A DNA stretch of 64,000 nt from assembly GCA_010093485.1 (NCBI GenBank), contig MU001494.1, forward strand, positions 1,395,937-1,459,936, given 5' to 3'. The DNA is from Karstenula rhodostoma CBS 690.94. Taxonomy: Eukaryota; Ascomycota; Dothideomycetes; Pleosporales; Didymosphaeriaceae. Positions within the stretch are counted from its first letter, which is position 1. Every line of letters starts with the position of its first letter. The notes beneath the pieces are model-generated. The model was not told the DNA's origin and did no database searches. It saw only the letters and a list, made by a program, of their open reading frames with translations. Below, in pieces: positions 52,541 through 64,000 of the stretch. The translations under genes and the position numbers were made by a program.

Positions 52541-54596
52541 GGTGGTTTGCGTCAGGGATGGACGGATGCTTTCGGTATGTCGTGCTAGTGTTGCGATGGT
52601 GGAAGATTGATCAATATAGTTCGAACAATGGTGGTTCTGATCTTGAAGATAGATGTTTCAATGCCTTCCAATCTTGGGATTATCTTCGCAGGCGGTGGGA
52701 TTTTGTCGTAGAGAAACCGTTCTCTGATGACAAGGGAAAAAAATAAAGAAACTCCCCCACACCACATCTTATATACACGCAACCCGCCAACAGGTCTCCT
52801 ACTTCCTCCCTCGAGTTGAGCATTTCCGCGGAAACTCACATTTCTTCAGTGTCCACGGTGGGTGTGGAAGAGAACAGGCCATGGCAGGCCAAAACCGGGA
52901 CCAGACTAGACGCAAGCACCAAAAACATCAGCTCACTCGCACTCGACGCGCCCCGTCAGGAAGCTTCCATTTGCGCTTATGGGGGGACGTTTTCGTGAGT
53001 AAGCCATGCCTCCCGGTGCTGCTGTTACGTAGTAGCGCGAGAAAGTGCAGGGTCGGGGATGCGCTCGCGTGGGTTCCACGCGGTCTGTTCCGCAGAGTCG
53101 CCGCCTTCTCCGCCCGTTCCGTTGCGCGTTGTTAGGGGTTGTCTGGACGGGGTGCGACTAGACGGGCATTTTGCGAAAGGTGCCGTGACGTGACACTGGG
53201 ATATTTTCGTATGCAGTGGCTCTCTTGTGTTGCTTGTAGGCTACTTGCGGTTGGTGATGGTATGGCAGGCCATGGCGTCGTATGCGACAGTCGATAGCAG
53301 AATCCAGGTAATGCCTCGGTGATTTCGTCCCTACACTTGCTTGCACCTGCACACGCAAAACCCGACAGTGTGCTATCGACACTATGCTAGCCCTGGCTGG
53401 CACCGACCCGTGTAGCCCGCCAATGTAGAGTATTCAATCTCCCATATCGGAGACCAACCCCCATCCAACACGGCATCAAACCGAACCAGCAGGACCTCCA
53501 AGCTCCCCTTCCGTGTAAAAGCCTCCTACATACACTGCCCATGATCCCCTCCAATAGGCCGCGTGACAAAACATCACCCCACCACGTGAGCTGGCACCCC
53601 GGAACATCCCGACTGCGCTACGCAAAGGGTATAAGCGGAATCCGGGCCGTTGTTATTGGAGGTGCAGCACCGAATTGGTAATTGGGTTGTTGCGGTCACT
53701 CGGCGATGGGTATTTTTTTTTAATATCCTGGCGGTGAGCATTTCTCCGCGGCAAATGGAGGTGGGTGCGCTTTCCTGATTCGGATGCATGTGACCGCCTG
53801 GACGAGTTACCGTGTCAAGTCGACTGTGCTCACGTTGCGACACTGCGTATTGACATCACAGGTTTGACATTGTAAAGGGTGAATGGGCTCTTGGATGGTG
53901 CTGCGGATTGGAGGGTCACATGGTCGGTTTCAACCGCTCAATAGCGCTTTAAACGTCTACTTGTCAGCAATCCGAAGCTGAAGTGGACCAAGGACTATAA
54001 AACATGAATACTATGAATGCGAGAGAGGGGTTCTGCTCCCAGTCAGATCGATAAGAGCAATGGCCACGACATTTTTGAAATGGCGGCATCGAATCTGGAC
54101 GTTGGCCTTCACACTCCACATTTTCAAGGCTATGGAGCGGCATATCAACATTTGAATTGCACTACCGTTCTCAGGTATGCTACCGAAAAAAACTATCGAC
54201 ATCAAAATTCGTGGTATCCAATACACAGTTTGTGAATTATAACGAGGTACGCGCAAATCGTTCAAGGAGATTCGTTATGGTATCAATGATCGCTGTGCCG
54301 ATTGTGTTCAGCCGAGAGGGCTGCGATTTCTTTTGTACAAGTGCCGTTGGGTATCAATTGGAAAGTAGGCGTCCGTGGGTCTGCGAACTGCTGGCCGGAC
54401 GTTGTATATATTCAATAACGCCGTGCCATGGTGAAGAATCATCTGCTGAGTCGGGTGGAAAACGAAGAGCTACTCCATCCCAATGGAGCTAAAACCGGCT
54501 TGTGGAAGTATCCAGGAATCGAAATGCAAGTGCAAGGCAGATCATACCAATGTCTGCAGTCTAATGCCGTACAACGACTTGGTGTCGTCGTGACGC
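52541..54596. other. Intergenic, no supported gene
   Basis: Flavohaemoglobin promoter, then about 1.5 kb with short frames only. No repeats or RNA genes noticed. Confidence 0.5.
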
Positions 54597-56908
54597 CTAC
54601 TCCAGGAGCACCACAGCCTTGGACACCAGTGAAAGATGAACCTTCGAATCGCCCATGTGCGTTCTGAGAAACTTCCTGTTGACCGTCAAGGCATCGGCAA
54701 CATCCCTGGTCTGGTTCAGAGGCTGGTCACAATATTGCCAAATCGCTGGGAAGAGGCATAACCTGACCATCCTGCCAATGCACCGCGATGTTGGCATGGT
54801 GTTTCCAAAGGGGTCTTCCACCCTCATAGAAGGCTCATCGAATGTTGTTCCCTGCTGGAAAAAGTGGATGCAGTATTCCAACGGACTCACCAACAGCTTC
54901 GAGTATAACTTGATCGCACGGGAGCAAAGCTCCCCAAGGTCCCTGGCGATCGTGTCATGTGGATCTGCCGATGATGCGAGCCCGAGCATTTGGCTTATCC
55001 ACGAAGATCTCTGCTCTGCTTTCTGGTGTGTTAACGCGTTTTGAACTCGGTCCTCTTTGAGCAGCAGCTCGGTTGCCAACAAGTCCAAGCGCTTTACCTC
55101 AGACATATCCCCTATATCAATTAGCGAAAACGACATTCGTATAGCACTGCGTCCACCCAGCCCTCTTCAGCGAACCGAAGAATCCTTGCACTGGTTCGGC
55201 GGCTCCAGAGACGTATCGGCAAACTTTAGGAAATTGACATACCTGCAGCACCAATCATGGTATATAGGTGTTTGAGCAAATCTGAGTGTTGGCTTTCGAG
55301 TAGGGGTGTCGGATATTCAAAAACAAATATAAAAAGGAGGCGTGTCAAAGAACCGTGTAGCTTGAGAAGCACGTTGTTTTCGTGGGCACCGTGATATTGG
55401 GCGCTCTGCTGAATGATGTCTTTGTAATGCGGATCGTTTGAAAAGGTTACCTCGATCGATTCGTATAGTCGCTGAAAGTCTGGCTCCGTAAATTTCCGGT
55501 CAGCCAGGATTGTCCTGGACAATAGTCTACACCGGTCCCACAACAACGTCCATTCGCCATCGATCGCTTTCGTAAAGGGAGCCTGGGGCGCATGCACGGT
55601 CTCAGGCTCGATAACGCTGACTCTGCCGACCACACTCTTTATGATGCTCTCGTATTTGGTTGTTTTTCTCTCCTGCCCTGTCAATTGATCCAAAAGTGAT
55701 TCAAAAACATCGTTGCGTTCACTGACCACCTCTTTACGCACGCCCTCTAATGTTGCCAGTTCAGCGTCCGACCCAGTCCAGCCATCTCTGTGACGCTGCA
55801 GTAGCCATGATACCATGTTAGAGAGTAAATCAATCTTTGCGTCTCGGGCGTTGTGTGTGGGGTCGTTCGCGCCATGCTGTTCTGTGGAAGGTAGCCAATT
55901 CATATGAGAGAGATCTGTCTGATCCGTTTGATCGGTCTCTTCGTGCTCTTTGCTGGCCACAGTAGAATCTGTTTCACTAGGATCTTGATTCCCGTTGACG
56001 TTTCCGATAACTTCCTCTGACTCTGCTCGGACTGGGACTGAGATAGGCGGTGTGATGGTCCTTGTAATAGTGGTTTTCGTAAATTTCGCTTTGCTTGTAA
56101 TAGTAGAAGGTGGATTTTTCACAGGAGGCGAGGGTTGGTGTTGGAAAGGGGAAGGTCGTGTAGACGGGGTCGGTTGAGATTCTAGTCTCGATTCTGACTC
56201 TGGCTCTAATTCTGGCTCCTGTTCTGTTGAGGTTGATTCTGATTCTGATTCTGAAGCTCGGAACAGTTTATTTCGCTCGGTTTCTGCTTCGTCGGCCTGA
56301 TGCATGAGGTTAGTCCTTGCCGAATCAACGCACCCGTGCTCCGTAACACGACTTACGATAATGAGAGGAAGCCCCAACTCTTGTCGCATAGTATTGTATT
56401 CAAACACTAGCAGTGACACCCATTAGCAAAACCTATTTCGGATGTTCAGAGCGATAACAATCTTGGATGTGAAGCGTGCGATGTGTGCAGATCACGTACC
56501 CAGCTCCTCAGGCGCGCGATGCCACTCGATGCATCGACTGCCTTTCGACAAGACCTCCCGTTTACTGACGTATTTGGACCCTATTCTGCCCGCTAGTTCT
56601 TGCAGATTTACGACGACCTTTCCTTCGGCGGTTTTCGCGTTCACTACGCGTCCGAACCTCGTCTGGAACTCCTTGACCAACGTTTCCTGGAATAGATCAT
56701 CGTCGCCTTGCAATATACAGAGATCGAGCCAATTCACTAAGAACACGAGCTCGTGTCCTTTGATGCGTGGTTTGGGTCCCGTCCGCGGTGTGAGGTTCGT
56801 TCCACGCGCAGCAGCGGCTGCATTAGTGCTGTCGTCGGGAGGTTCGGATGGGGCGAAGCGGTACGGACCCATGAAGCGACCGCGACGACTCCCGATTATT
56901 TTAGGCAT
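54597..56908 (-). CDS. Unrecognised four-exon protein, 675 residues
   Basis: Exons 56500..56908, 56357..56406, 55243..56296 and 54597..55111 join in frame (2028 bases) with GT...AG introns of 93, 60 and 131 bases. The N-terminal part has a conserved-looking helical segment (GHELVFLVNWLDLCILQGDD... then FQTRFGRVVNAKTAEGKVVV and a GSKYVSKREVLSKG loop). Residues 160-290 are low complexity: Glu/Ser repeats, Pro/Thr-rich and a DQTDQTD patch. The remaining 380 residues look helical, with WLLQRHRDGW and LHGSLTRLLFIFVFEYP. No catalytic motif or signal peptide is seen. The layout of a small N-terminal domain, linker and helical body resembles many fungal-specific hypothetical proteins; I do not assign a function. 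The fourth exon could alternatively be separate. Confidence 0.7.
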
Positions 56909-58370
56909 TATAGCTGCCTAGCAGCTGGAGAGGGGTCGCGACACGACGCGGCAGTGAAGATGTGGAGGTGGAGAGGAATCAGCTAGAAACCTTTTGAGAT
57001 TGGAATCATATGACTGGACAGTCTAGACCGGGAAGAGAATGGCGTCTGTTTTAATCATGATTAGCTTGCGCGGCACAGGCGACTCAGCCCCAATTCGCTC
57101 TAGACTCGTATATATAATCGGGGTAACGTCCGCACGTGCATATGATTGGTTCGGGTCAAGAAAGCGGCCGTACCGCGGCGCCCTAACCTAGCCATTTCCT
57201 ATGTTACGGTTGACCGATTGTGTTAGCAGTGAACAAGTCAGCAGGTGGCCTCGACCGCACCGACTTGATTTATGCGTCGCGACTTCCCGATGTGCCTGCG
57301 AAAGGAGGTGCAGAAACAGTGACTCGATGTTGACATTGCCTACTGTCTGCAAGGTTTGGCGCTGATGTATCCCTTTCCATGCCCAATATCTTGGCCCCAG
57401 CCGCGTGTACCCCCCAATCCATCTCACCGCACTCGCCCAGGAACACAAAGTGAGCCCAGCAATCTGGCCTTATAATGCATCGGGTGCATATACCTACTAG
57501 AAGCCTCTGCGGCTTATCATTGACCGAATGTGCACCTCAAACCAGCTTGTCGAGGATGGAACCATTCCTAAATGATTATCCTCGGCTGAAAAATCAATAT
57601 TCGTGATGCTTCGAGATTAATGCAAATAATGCTTGGAAACAACTGGATGCGTCGTTGAATAAACTTGACTATGACCCCTTAAACTGTAATAAAGCACTAG
57701 GAGCTCGCTGGAACACGATCAGGTTGGCTGTGCACATAGAGTTTAATTTGTTAGAAGCGGAAGCTAGAGCGCGACAGAACCTAGGTTTCCGTAACAGATC
57801 TACACTAGAGTGAAACACATGCCTGAATTTATTATCGTCTGAGGAGCACTGTCGCAATTCCCACATATAAGTATCCACTGCTAATTCGCAGATCACAACC
57901 GACTGAGCGGCGTGTCACAGCGACCTCACGCCGATTGGGATAATCGAACCCCGTTCGAGCTGAAATACCTCCGACCGCAGCCAGACCGTAGCCCTATAAC
58001 GTTCCTCTTTTGATACCCCAACATGTCCTCGGCTCCTTGGGCTTTGCCCATGATGAAACTTTGTCCTGATGGTACTCCATTTGATAAGTCATCTGCAATT
58101 CGTGTTCATCTGTTTTGGCCCCCATTCTACCGCAGAGGGTGACAGTGGCTATAATGATTGGATGGATATGATGTGGCTTCGTATCTGCCTCTAAACCGAT
58201 GGCGATCAGACGTATGATGCAAAGGGGCAATCTAGTGAGGGTTTGACCGCGGTTCCGAGAGGCTCGCATTGTTGGTACATGTGAATCGGCGCGCGTCAGT
58301 GGAGCACTATGGGAAATCTATGTGCAATGCAATAATCATCGAGCGTTTTCTCGAAGACTCTGATTGTAGT
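56909..58370. other. Intergenic, no supported gene
   Basis: AT-richer with short broken frames on both strands. No repeat found. Confidence 0.5.
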
Positions 58371-59254
58371 TTACGCTGGCCCCGTGTATCTTGTGTAAGA
58401 GAATGGAGACGCCGCAGCCGAGGGAGGCAAACACACATTCGAGATTCCCATCGTCTGCTGGCTATCGAATCTCCTGCAGTGCCCGTATGACCCAAGGTCT
58501 AAAAAGTCCGGGTCAGGTGTGCGAGACTGTTGAGGAGGTGTCGGAAGCTGCTCGCAGGTGCGGTGCGTATGTTGTGGTGGCGTGTACAAGTCCTCCGCCC
58601 CAGAAGATACAGAAGGTGTATATTCTACGTTTGGTATCCAAATCGGAACGTTCCAAGTTGACATGTTGACGTTGGGCGGATGCTCGTACATTGCATTGTT
58701 CCAAGTGCCTTCGTAAGTGGCGTAATCTTGTGATGGACGGCCGAACTGACGATCATAAGACGTTGTTGCAGTCGAAAAGATAGGGTCGATGGAGTTGCCA
58801 CTGGTTACTGCTGATGGTGGCAAACGAGCGTTTGATGGGAGTGTGAAGGCCGGTGCCGATTGTGTCTGAATATGGCATTCTGGTGTCACCATACGTTCTT
58901 GGTGTACATCTTCAACAGCCCGAGCAGCTTCTTCTGGTGATTCTCCGTCTTTCAGGAGCTGTTGCAGGTATTGCAGCTTCTTTTTGCGCTTCTCCCCTGA
59001 AAGCTTGTCAGACACAGTTCCACTGGCAACCTGGCGGAGCACCCACTGTAGTTTCTGGAGGCTATTCGGTTCTGCTGTTTCCTGATTTCGCTGTTGACTT
59101 TCTTTGGTTTTATTCCCGGCTCTTGCCCCTCCACAATTTCGTTCGCCCTCCTGCTAGAAGGTTTTGATGTAGCATGAGACTGGCAGCTAGATATCGAAAG
59201 CATGGCGCCAGCAGATGGTACCATCGAATGCAGTGTATTAGCGTGCAGGAACAA
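58371..59254 (-). CDS. bZIP transcription factor
   Basis: Two exons, 59047..59254 and 58371..58996 (834 bases, 277 residues from the first Met). The 50-base intron lies inside the DNA-binding region: exon 1 ends NRIASRNY and exon 2 continues REKRKKKLQYLQQLL, restoring the bZIP signature Asn62-x7-Arg70. A short leucine-zipper stretch follows (LQYLQQLL), with few further heptads, so the zipper is short. The rest is Pro/Ser/Thr/Tyr-rich (VPIWIPNVEYTPSVSSG, LYTPPQHTHRTCEQLPTPP). Short basic-region bZIPs of this type in Pezizomycotina often regulate stress or secondary metabolism, but no target is evident here. Later Met codons at 59224 and 59203 are also possible starts. Confidence 0.85.
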
Positions 59255-62202
59255 GGCAGGAACCCGCGTTCGATGGCTCTTTTAGTTCGGTGAAGCGGAT
59301 CGCCAAGGTCCAGCCGTTGTATATAAAGTCTGGTTTCTAGAACACCCTCGATGGTGGGCTAGCCGAACAGGGTGGTATTTCCAGCTACCACCTTTTCTTG
59401 GAAAGCTGAATAACACCGACAGAAATAGCAGCGTGCGGGTGGCCCGCAATTAACTTCCGTCGTGGATCCTCCCGCGACGAACTTGACATTAACCCCGCCT
59501 TGGTATGTAGGTATGGACCAGGGAAAGTGGCGCTTGTCGTGAGCACGCCTTTCGCATATCGACATGTGCTCCCTGGAGAGCCATGGTGAAGGTTGCCATT
59601 GGACACCGGTGACTCGGCGCACAGGGCTCGTGGAGGTTTAGTTAACAATGACCACATTCGGCATCTCAGCCGCTCAAATGCGAAGTCTGATATTCGATGA
59701 ATCAATTGCGAGTTTGTTCCGAAAGCGCCCTCGCACACGAAAGAGCTTTTGGGCGGTGGACAGCATTTACAGGTTTAACGACAAACCGGCACACCATTGT
59801 ATCATAGGCGGACGCGCCGATGCGCGGCGAAGAGACGGACTGCAAGAGAAGTCGCGAAGTATCGTAGAAGGATGCCGCGTGGAATTCCCGGGTCCGTGTT
59901 CATGCACCTTTCAGCCGTACTAGGTCCTGCAAGGGTTAGTCCCTATGCTTAAATTAATCTTCGCCAATGAAATATGATGAAAAATGATGCGTAAGCACAG
60001 ATCCGAACGGCACTAGGTGGTGCAATAATTATTGAGCGCTGGTCTGAGCTTGACGCGATTAGCTGGCACCCTACATTCCCTGCGAGATCTGTTCTCCTCC
60101 AGTAGAATTAGGGTGCCAAGGTATTAGTCATTATTAGAGCGCTCAATAATTATTGCATCACCTGTTGACGGCTTGACCGCCAGACGGCGACTCAGGGTGT
60201 GCACTGGACTATCTTTGTGGATTTGAGTTCCCATCGGGAGCGGACAGACTACTCGTTGGAGTAATTATTTGAACAAGAGGTGACTCGACATGCGGACAGC
60301 GGTGCATGGGTCAGCCCTATGAGGTCACTTCAATAGAATGACTGCATGTTGCGTCGACTGCTTGCTACCACGAGTACGTCGGTCTGCTGTCTTGATCTGC
60401 ATGGTCAGCTACATCTGGTCAAATGATCCCACTGGGAGGCGTACTTTGAGTGAAGATTTGGCGCAGGATTGAAAGACAGGAACTGATTCGTGGTGAAATC
60501 GATACCGGAACTCGGCGTACTACAATACTGCTACACGCTAACTCCGGATTTGGCGACCACGCAGTATCGATCACTCATCGTAAAGTCACCGCTTTGCGAG
60601 AGCGGAGTGATCCAGTCTTTTACCAATATCTCCCGCGGACTTTAGAATTTGCAAGGGAGCATCTTCTAGCGTACACGTACTGATCACGCGGCTCGGTCGA
60701 GCATTAGATGCTTCGAGCATAACAGTTGGGTCGTAACACAGCGTACGCTTACGAGGTTATCACCTGGGGAAACTACGGTGTAAGATGCACAGTGGACGTG
60801 GGGCAAGATTCTCAGCTGGGCCGAATAGCTAAAGTTACACTAGATGTCGGAGTTAAAATACGATCCGTCTTTTGTCGTGCTCAAGGGATGAATAGGAAAC
60901 ACGAGTACACGTGATCGCCTAAACGCGGTTATCTACAATAGCCAATCTCTTCCAGTGTAACACCATAAAGTACGAGGGAAAAACCCCTTCGAAAGAGCTA
61001 AGACAGTGATCGATCATAGCAAGTGGCAAGGTCTTCAGCAAACCGGCAGTAGACCGTTCATACCCCTAACACACGATCTCCGATGTGAGCCAAGTGCACG
61101 GATTCTCTTACCTCATGCTCACCACTCAATTATCTCTAAGCCTATCCTTCCACCTCCGGACTGTAGGAGACTCTGTAAGATACTGACTAACTGGACTCTG
61201 CCGTCCAATTTTAGGTATGCTTGCTAACACACGTGCTCCGGTCTCGCTTGACGGACAAGAGCTCTAGAACCCTCGAAATCAATTTTTCAACGTAAGGATT
61301 TAGCTATAGGTTTCCATCTCATCGTCCATTGCTGACCATCGGTATAATCCGAAGGTTGTATCCAACGCGCCCCTCAGTATTGTTATACTTGTCTTATTGG
61401 CTACTTAGTTCTCAAGTTGCTCAACGTAGAATCTTCCCCTATCATTCCCTCCCATTCGCTCCTCGATCAATCCACGGTCTACCCAGATACTCTTCTGCTA
61501 ATTCCAGACCAACCCAATGATACCCTGTCACATGTACCAAGCCGTCCTCAGCCCCCAAATCTCCACCCCAGTCACCTTAAGCTTCGTGGCTTGAGACCAC
61601 ATCAAGACTAGCCTGTCATATAACTGACCTTGGCCGCATTGGCCGCAGCAGATCATAATAGTACATCTCACGTTTCGGGTGCATGATACCGCAGCTGAGA
61701 ATGGATGGAGCAAAGAGTTGGTTGAATGGAAAACGCGTCATTTATGCAGGCGTAGGCGGTGTCGCTGTTTGTTCATTACCGTGTATGTTGTTGGAGTGGT
61801 TCCATCGTGCCTGGCTTTTGTTCAAGGTGGAGCAAGAACACACACTGCATTGCATTTGCGACAATCAAAACGAGTATGAAGCTGAAGGTTTCTTCATTGC
61901 CAAGGGTACCTGATGGTACGTTCGAAATCCAAAAAATGCCCAAGCCCACACTGTACGTGAGTCTCCCAAACCACCCGAACGCCAAACTTCATGAATAATA
62001 CAGCATGCACACTCGCTATGCTCCGAACCAAACCCAATGAACGCCAGCCCAATATCAAAACACAAAACGCCTCTGTACACATCGTAGGCCATAGGCTCTT
62101 TTGTTTCCAACACGCCGTAATCGAATAGGCCTTGAAACAAGATCATGCTCTGACCAAAAGTTTTCGCCAGGAGCAACAACGCCGATAACAATGTCGTTCA
62201 TC
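59255..62202. other. Gene-poor stretch containing a MITE-like element
   Basis: About 2.9 kb, mostly AT-richer than the genes around it, with short frames only. The one structure I see is the inverted-repeat element at 60015..60163. The last 330 bases are the 3' flank of the INCENP-like gene. Confidence 0.55.
60015..60163. mobile_element. MITE-like inverted-repeat element (149 bases)
   Basis: The left end starts AGGTGGTGCAATAATTATTG and the right end, read on the other strand, AGGTGATGCAATAATTATTG; both continue AGCGCT. After a diverged stretch of about 20 bases the arms match again (TGGCACCCTA). Each arm is therefore about 60 bases, leaving a loop of about 30 bases and no coding capacity. 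The flanks do not show a clear target-site duplication. Confidence 0.8.
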
Positions 62203-64000
62203 TTACAAGCCACGGTTGGGCTGCGGAGCTGGTCGCGGGCTCGGATTGTAAGTCCAGGCACCCTCACGGAAGAGCCTCTCTTTCGCCTCCCGGTCTTTCC
62301 GCCTCTCTTCTTCAGTGACCTGGTCGTTGGCCCAGTAAGCACTGCTAGTGCGCTCACGGAAACGCTTGTGCCTCTCCTTGTTTGGGAAGACTTGCTCCAT
62401 ATTCAGTGGTGCGATAGGACCGAACACCTGCTCCGGGTCGACCAATTGTTGCTGCGTCAATAGCTCCCGTAGGTTCGGCGTATTCACCCAGCTGGGCTGC
62501 TCGAACTCGTTGTCCGAGTCCTCGTCTTCAGAGTCGGTCATGATATCTGGCAGCTTGATGTCCTCGCCATTCTGATATTGTGGCTGGGGAGTCTTCGCTG
62601 AATGAGCGGGCTCGGCGAATGGGATCTTGCCCTTTGCAAACTGCGAGTTCGGATGCGCGGGCGTGATGGGGTTCATCTTTGCCTGCGTCGAAGGACGCTT
62701 TGGGGGGCGCTGAAGCGTCGACTCGTCCTGTTCGAATGGTCGCTTCGCGGGTTTAGCTGGATTGACCGGGGGAACAGGGACTTGGATGCGGTTGGCATCT
62801 TGGATTGTTTGCATGCGCGCAACCGGACGGGCAGACGCAAGGTCCGCACGCGTCGGAGCCGGGACTGCCTTGGGCTTCTCAATTGGGTTCTCCGCCGGCT
62901 TTTGCACGGGTGGCCTCGCAACGCGAGGCGCTGGTCTGGGAGCCGTTTTGTAAGATGCTCCAGACTTTGTCGACAGGGATGATGCTGGTCGGGGTGGCAC
63001 GGCATGCGTAGGCTTGGTGGTAGGCGGGCCCATCCTCTGTGTAGAAGGAGCTGACTTCGTTGCAACCGGAGCGGCACTCGAAGGAGCTGGGACTGAAGCG
63101 GCGTGTTTAGAGGCAGCAGGTGGAGCCTGGCCATACCGGCTGTTGTGTAGAGAAACCATAATCTTCTGGGGTTTAGCCTTGGGAAGTGTCTCCTTGCTGT
63201 TGGGCTTGACAAGCTTTTTTGGCTCGGGCTTGCGCGGCTCTCTGAGCTTTGTGCCAGTCGTCGGAAGGAAGCTCTTCGGTGGTGGTGGCGGGGGCATGTC
63301 ATCTGCCGAATCAGTCTCATTAGAAGTTGCAGTATTCGCCCGAGCTGGCTGAGGACGAGGCTGTGATGCCTGAGCGACAGGGATCGGCGTCTTCGTAGCA
63401 GCGGCGGGGACTTGTCTCATGCTTTGTTGCGATGGCATCGCAGACGGCGTTTTCGTGGTCGCGGTCTTGACCTTCTGATGATGTGCGGCAGCTTTAAGCT
63501 GTTCCTTCGAACGCATTTCTTTCAGTCTGTCGTCGAGACGCTGCTTCTCCCTGGTGTCTTTCTCCTTCTGCTTCTCTCGTTCAGTAGAGCTGCGAGTTCG
63601 TCGTCCATCCTCTTTCGAAGGGCTGCTCGACGTAGTGGAGGCTGCCTTTGACTTGTTGGATTTCAGAGACTCCTTGGAAGGTGAGCGCAAGTGTGAGAAA
63701 ATAGATGTACCAGCTTTCTCATTGCGCTTCGGGCTGCGGAATACATCGTCGATGGACTGCTGATCCTTGATTGTTGGGCGCACGGGGCTTTCGGAGAGTG
63801 CATCGAGTTTCACCTGCGCACTGGTGGCGCTTGAACCAATGATCTTCTCTTTGGCGGCACGGAGAGCTGAATAGAACTTAGCCTTGGAAGCACTGAGAGG
63901 GCCATCCATGTATTTCTTACCAGCCGGGGAGCCTGTCGGGGTGGTTGACTCCACGACTGCCGGAAGATCGGGGTTAGAGACGCAGATTGGCGTGGGCTTG
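62203..64000 (-). CDS. SLI15: INCENP / Sli15-like chromosomal passenger protein (5' part beyond window)
   Basis: The frame is open from the stop at 62203 through the right edge, so the N-terminus is outside; 598 residues are visible. Most of it is Lys/Pro/Ser/Ala-rich and disordered, with a basic Lys/Glu helix (REKQKEKDTREKQRLDDRL) and PPPPPP. The last 110 residues contain the IN-box that binds Aurora kinase: DIMTDSEDEDSD, SWVNTPNLRELLTQQ, PLNMEQVFPN and REGAWTYNPSP. Known role: scaffold of the chromosomal passenger complex with Aurora B/Ipl1, Survivin/Bir1 and Borealin at centromere and spindle midzone. The conserved N-terminal centromere-targeting part should lie to the right. Confidence 0.88.
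   Translation of the reverse strand, partial: KPTPICVSNPDLPAVVESTTPTGSPAGKKYMDGPLSASKAKFYSALRAAKEKIIGSSATSAQVKLDALSESPVRPTIKDQQSIDDVFRSPKRNEKAGTSIFSHLRSPSKESLKSNKSKAASTTSSSPSKEDGRRTRSSTEREKQKEKDTREKQRLDDRLKEMRSKEQLKAAAHHQKVKTATTKTPSAMPSQQSMRQVPAAATKTPIPVAQASQPRPQPARANTATSNETDSADDMPPPPPPKSFLPTTGTKLREPRKPEPKKLVKPNSKETLPKAKPQKIMVSLHNSRYGQAPPAASKHAASVPAPSSAAPVATKSAPSTQRMGPPTTKPTHAVPPRPASSLSTKSGASYKTAPRPAPRVARPPVQKPAENPIEKPKAVPAPTRADLASARPVARMQTIQDANRIQVPVPPVNPAKPAKRPFEQDESTLQRPPKRPSTQAKMNPITPAHPNSQFAKGKIPFAEPAHSAKTPQPQYQNGEDIKLPDIMTDSEDEDSDNEFEQPSWVNTPNLRELLTQQQLVDPEQVFGPIAPLNMEQVFPNKERHKRFRERTSSAYWANDQVTEEERRKDREAKERLFREGAWTYNPSPRPAPQPNRGL

Overview
The window looks like nuclear DNA of a filamentous ascomycete, most likely a Dothideomycete (inference from family content, not a computed match). 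Most genes are interrupted by one to seven short introns (42-75 bases, GT...AG), and the families include velvet, UstYa-like, DFG5-type GH76, DCW/F-box and 2EXR proteins typical of Pezizomycotina. No bacterial, viral or retrotransposon genes were recognised. About eighteen genes look intact; four further loci are broken.

Layout. 1.4-2.7 kb: a velvet regulator (VosA-like, minus), then about 4.6 kb with no gene I can defend. 7.3-9.0 kb: a three-exon cytochrome P450 (minus). 9.8-12.2 kb: a secreted eight-exon GH43 enzyme (minus). 12.9-17.5 kb: a PHD + MYST histone acetyltransferase (minus), divergent from the complex I MWFE/NDUFA1 subunit (plus), whose best model needs a 4-base micro-exon. 17.7-18.2 kb: remnant of an arylamine N-acetyltransferase. 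18.7-21.7 kb: a long coiled-coil Uds1-domain protein. 22.1-23.9 kb: a GH27 alpha-galactosidase with a ricin-type lectin tail (minus), divergent from a CCDC124/Lso2 family gene. 26.5-28.5 kb: a GPI-anchored GH76 mannanase (Dfg5/Dcw1). 29.4-31.8 kb: an Sct1/Gpt2-type glycerol-3-phosphate acyltransferase.

32.4-40.5 kb is the accessory-looking part: a decayed chitinase-tail-like locus beside a small secreted Lys/Pro-rich protein, an F-box gene with two in-frame stops, an intact TauD-type dioxygenase, a frame-shifted UstYa-like gene and a tiny two-exon secreted peptide gene. 41.2-47.3 kb returns to ordinary genes: a 2EXR-domain protein, an epsin and a four-finger C2H2 factor. 47.3-51.3 kb is gene-poor and GC-rich. 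Then come a flavohaemoglobin (51.3-52.5 kb), an unrecognised four-exon gene (54.6-56.9 kb) and a bZIP factor (58.4-59.3 kb). A 149-base inverted-repeat (MITE-like) element lies at 60.0 kb in a gene-poor AT-richer stretch. The right edge cuts an INCENP/Sli15 gene.

Working together: GH43, GH27, GH76 and the chitinase-like remnant are secreted or wall-directed carbohydrate functions. The velvet, bZIP, C2H2 and MYST genes are regulators of development or chromatin. The epsin, GPAT, complex I subunit, CCDC124 and INCENP genes are housekeeping. The P450, TauD and UstYa genes are tailoring-enzyme types, but no backbone synthase is present, so no complete biosynthetic cluster can be claimed. Splice junctions were placed by eye; total coding lengths were checked to be multiples of three where stated.
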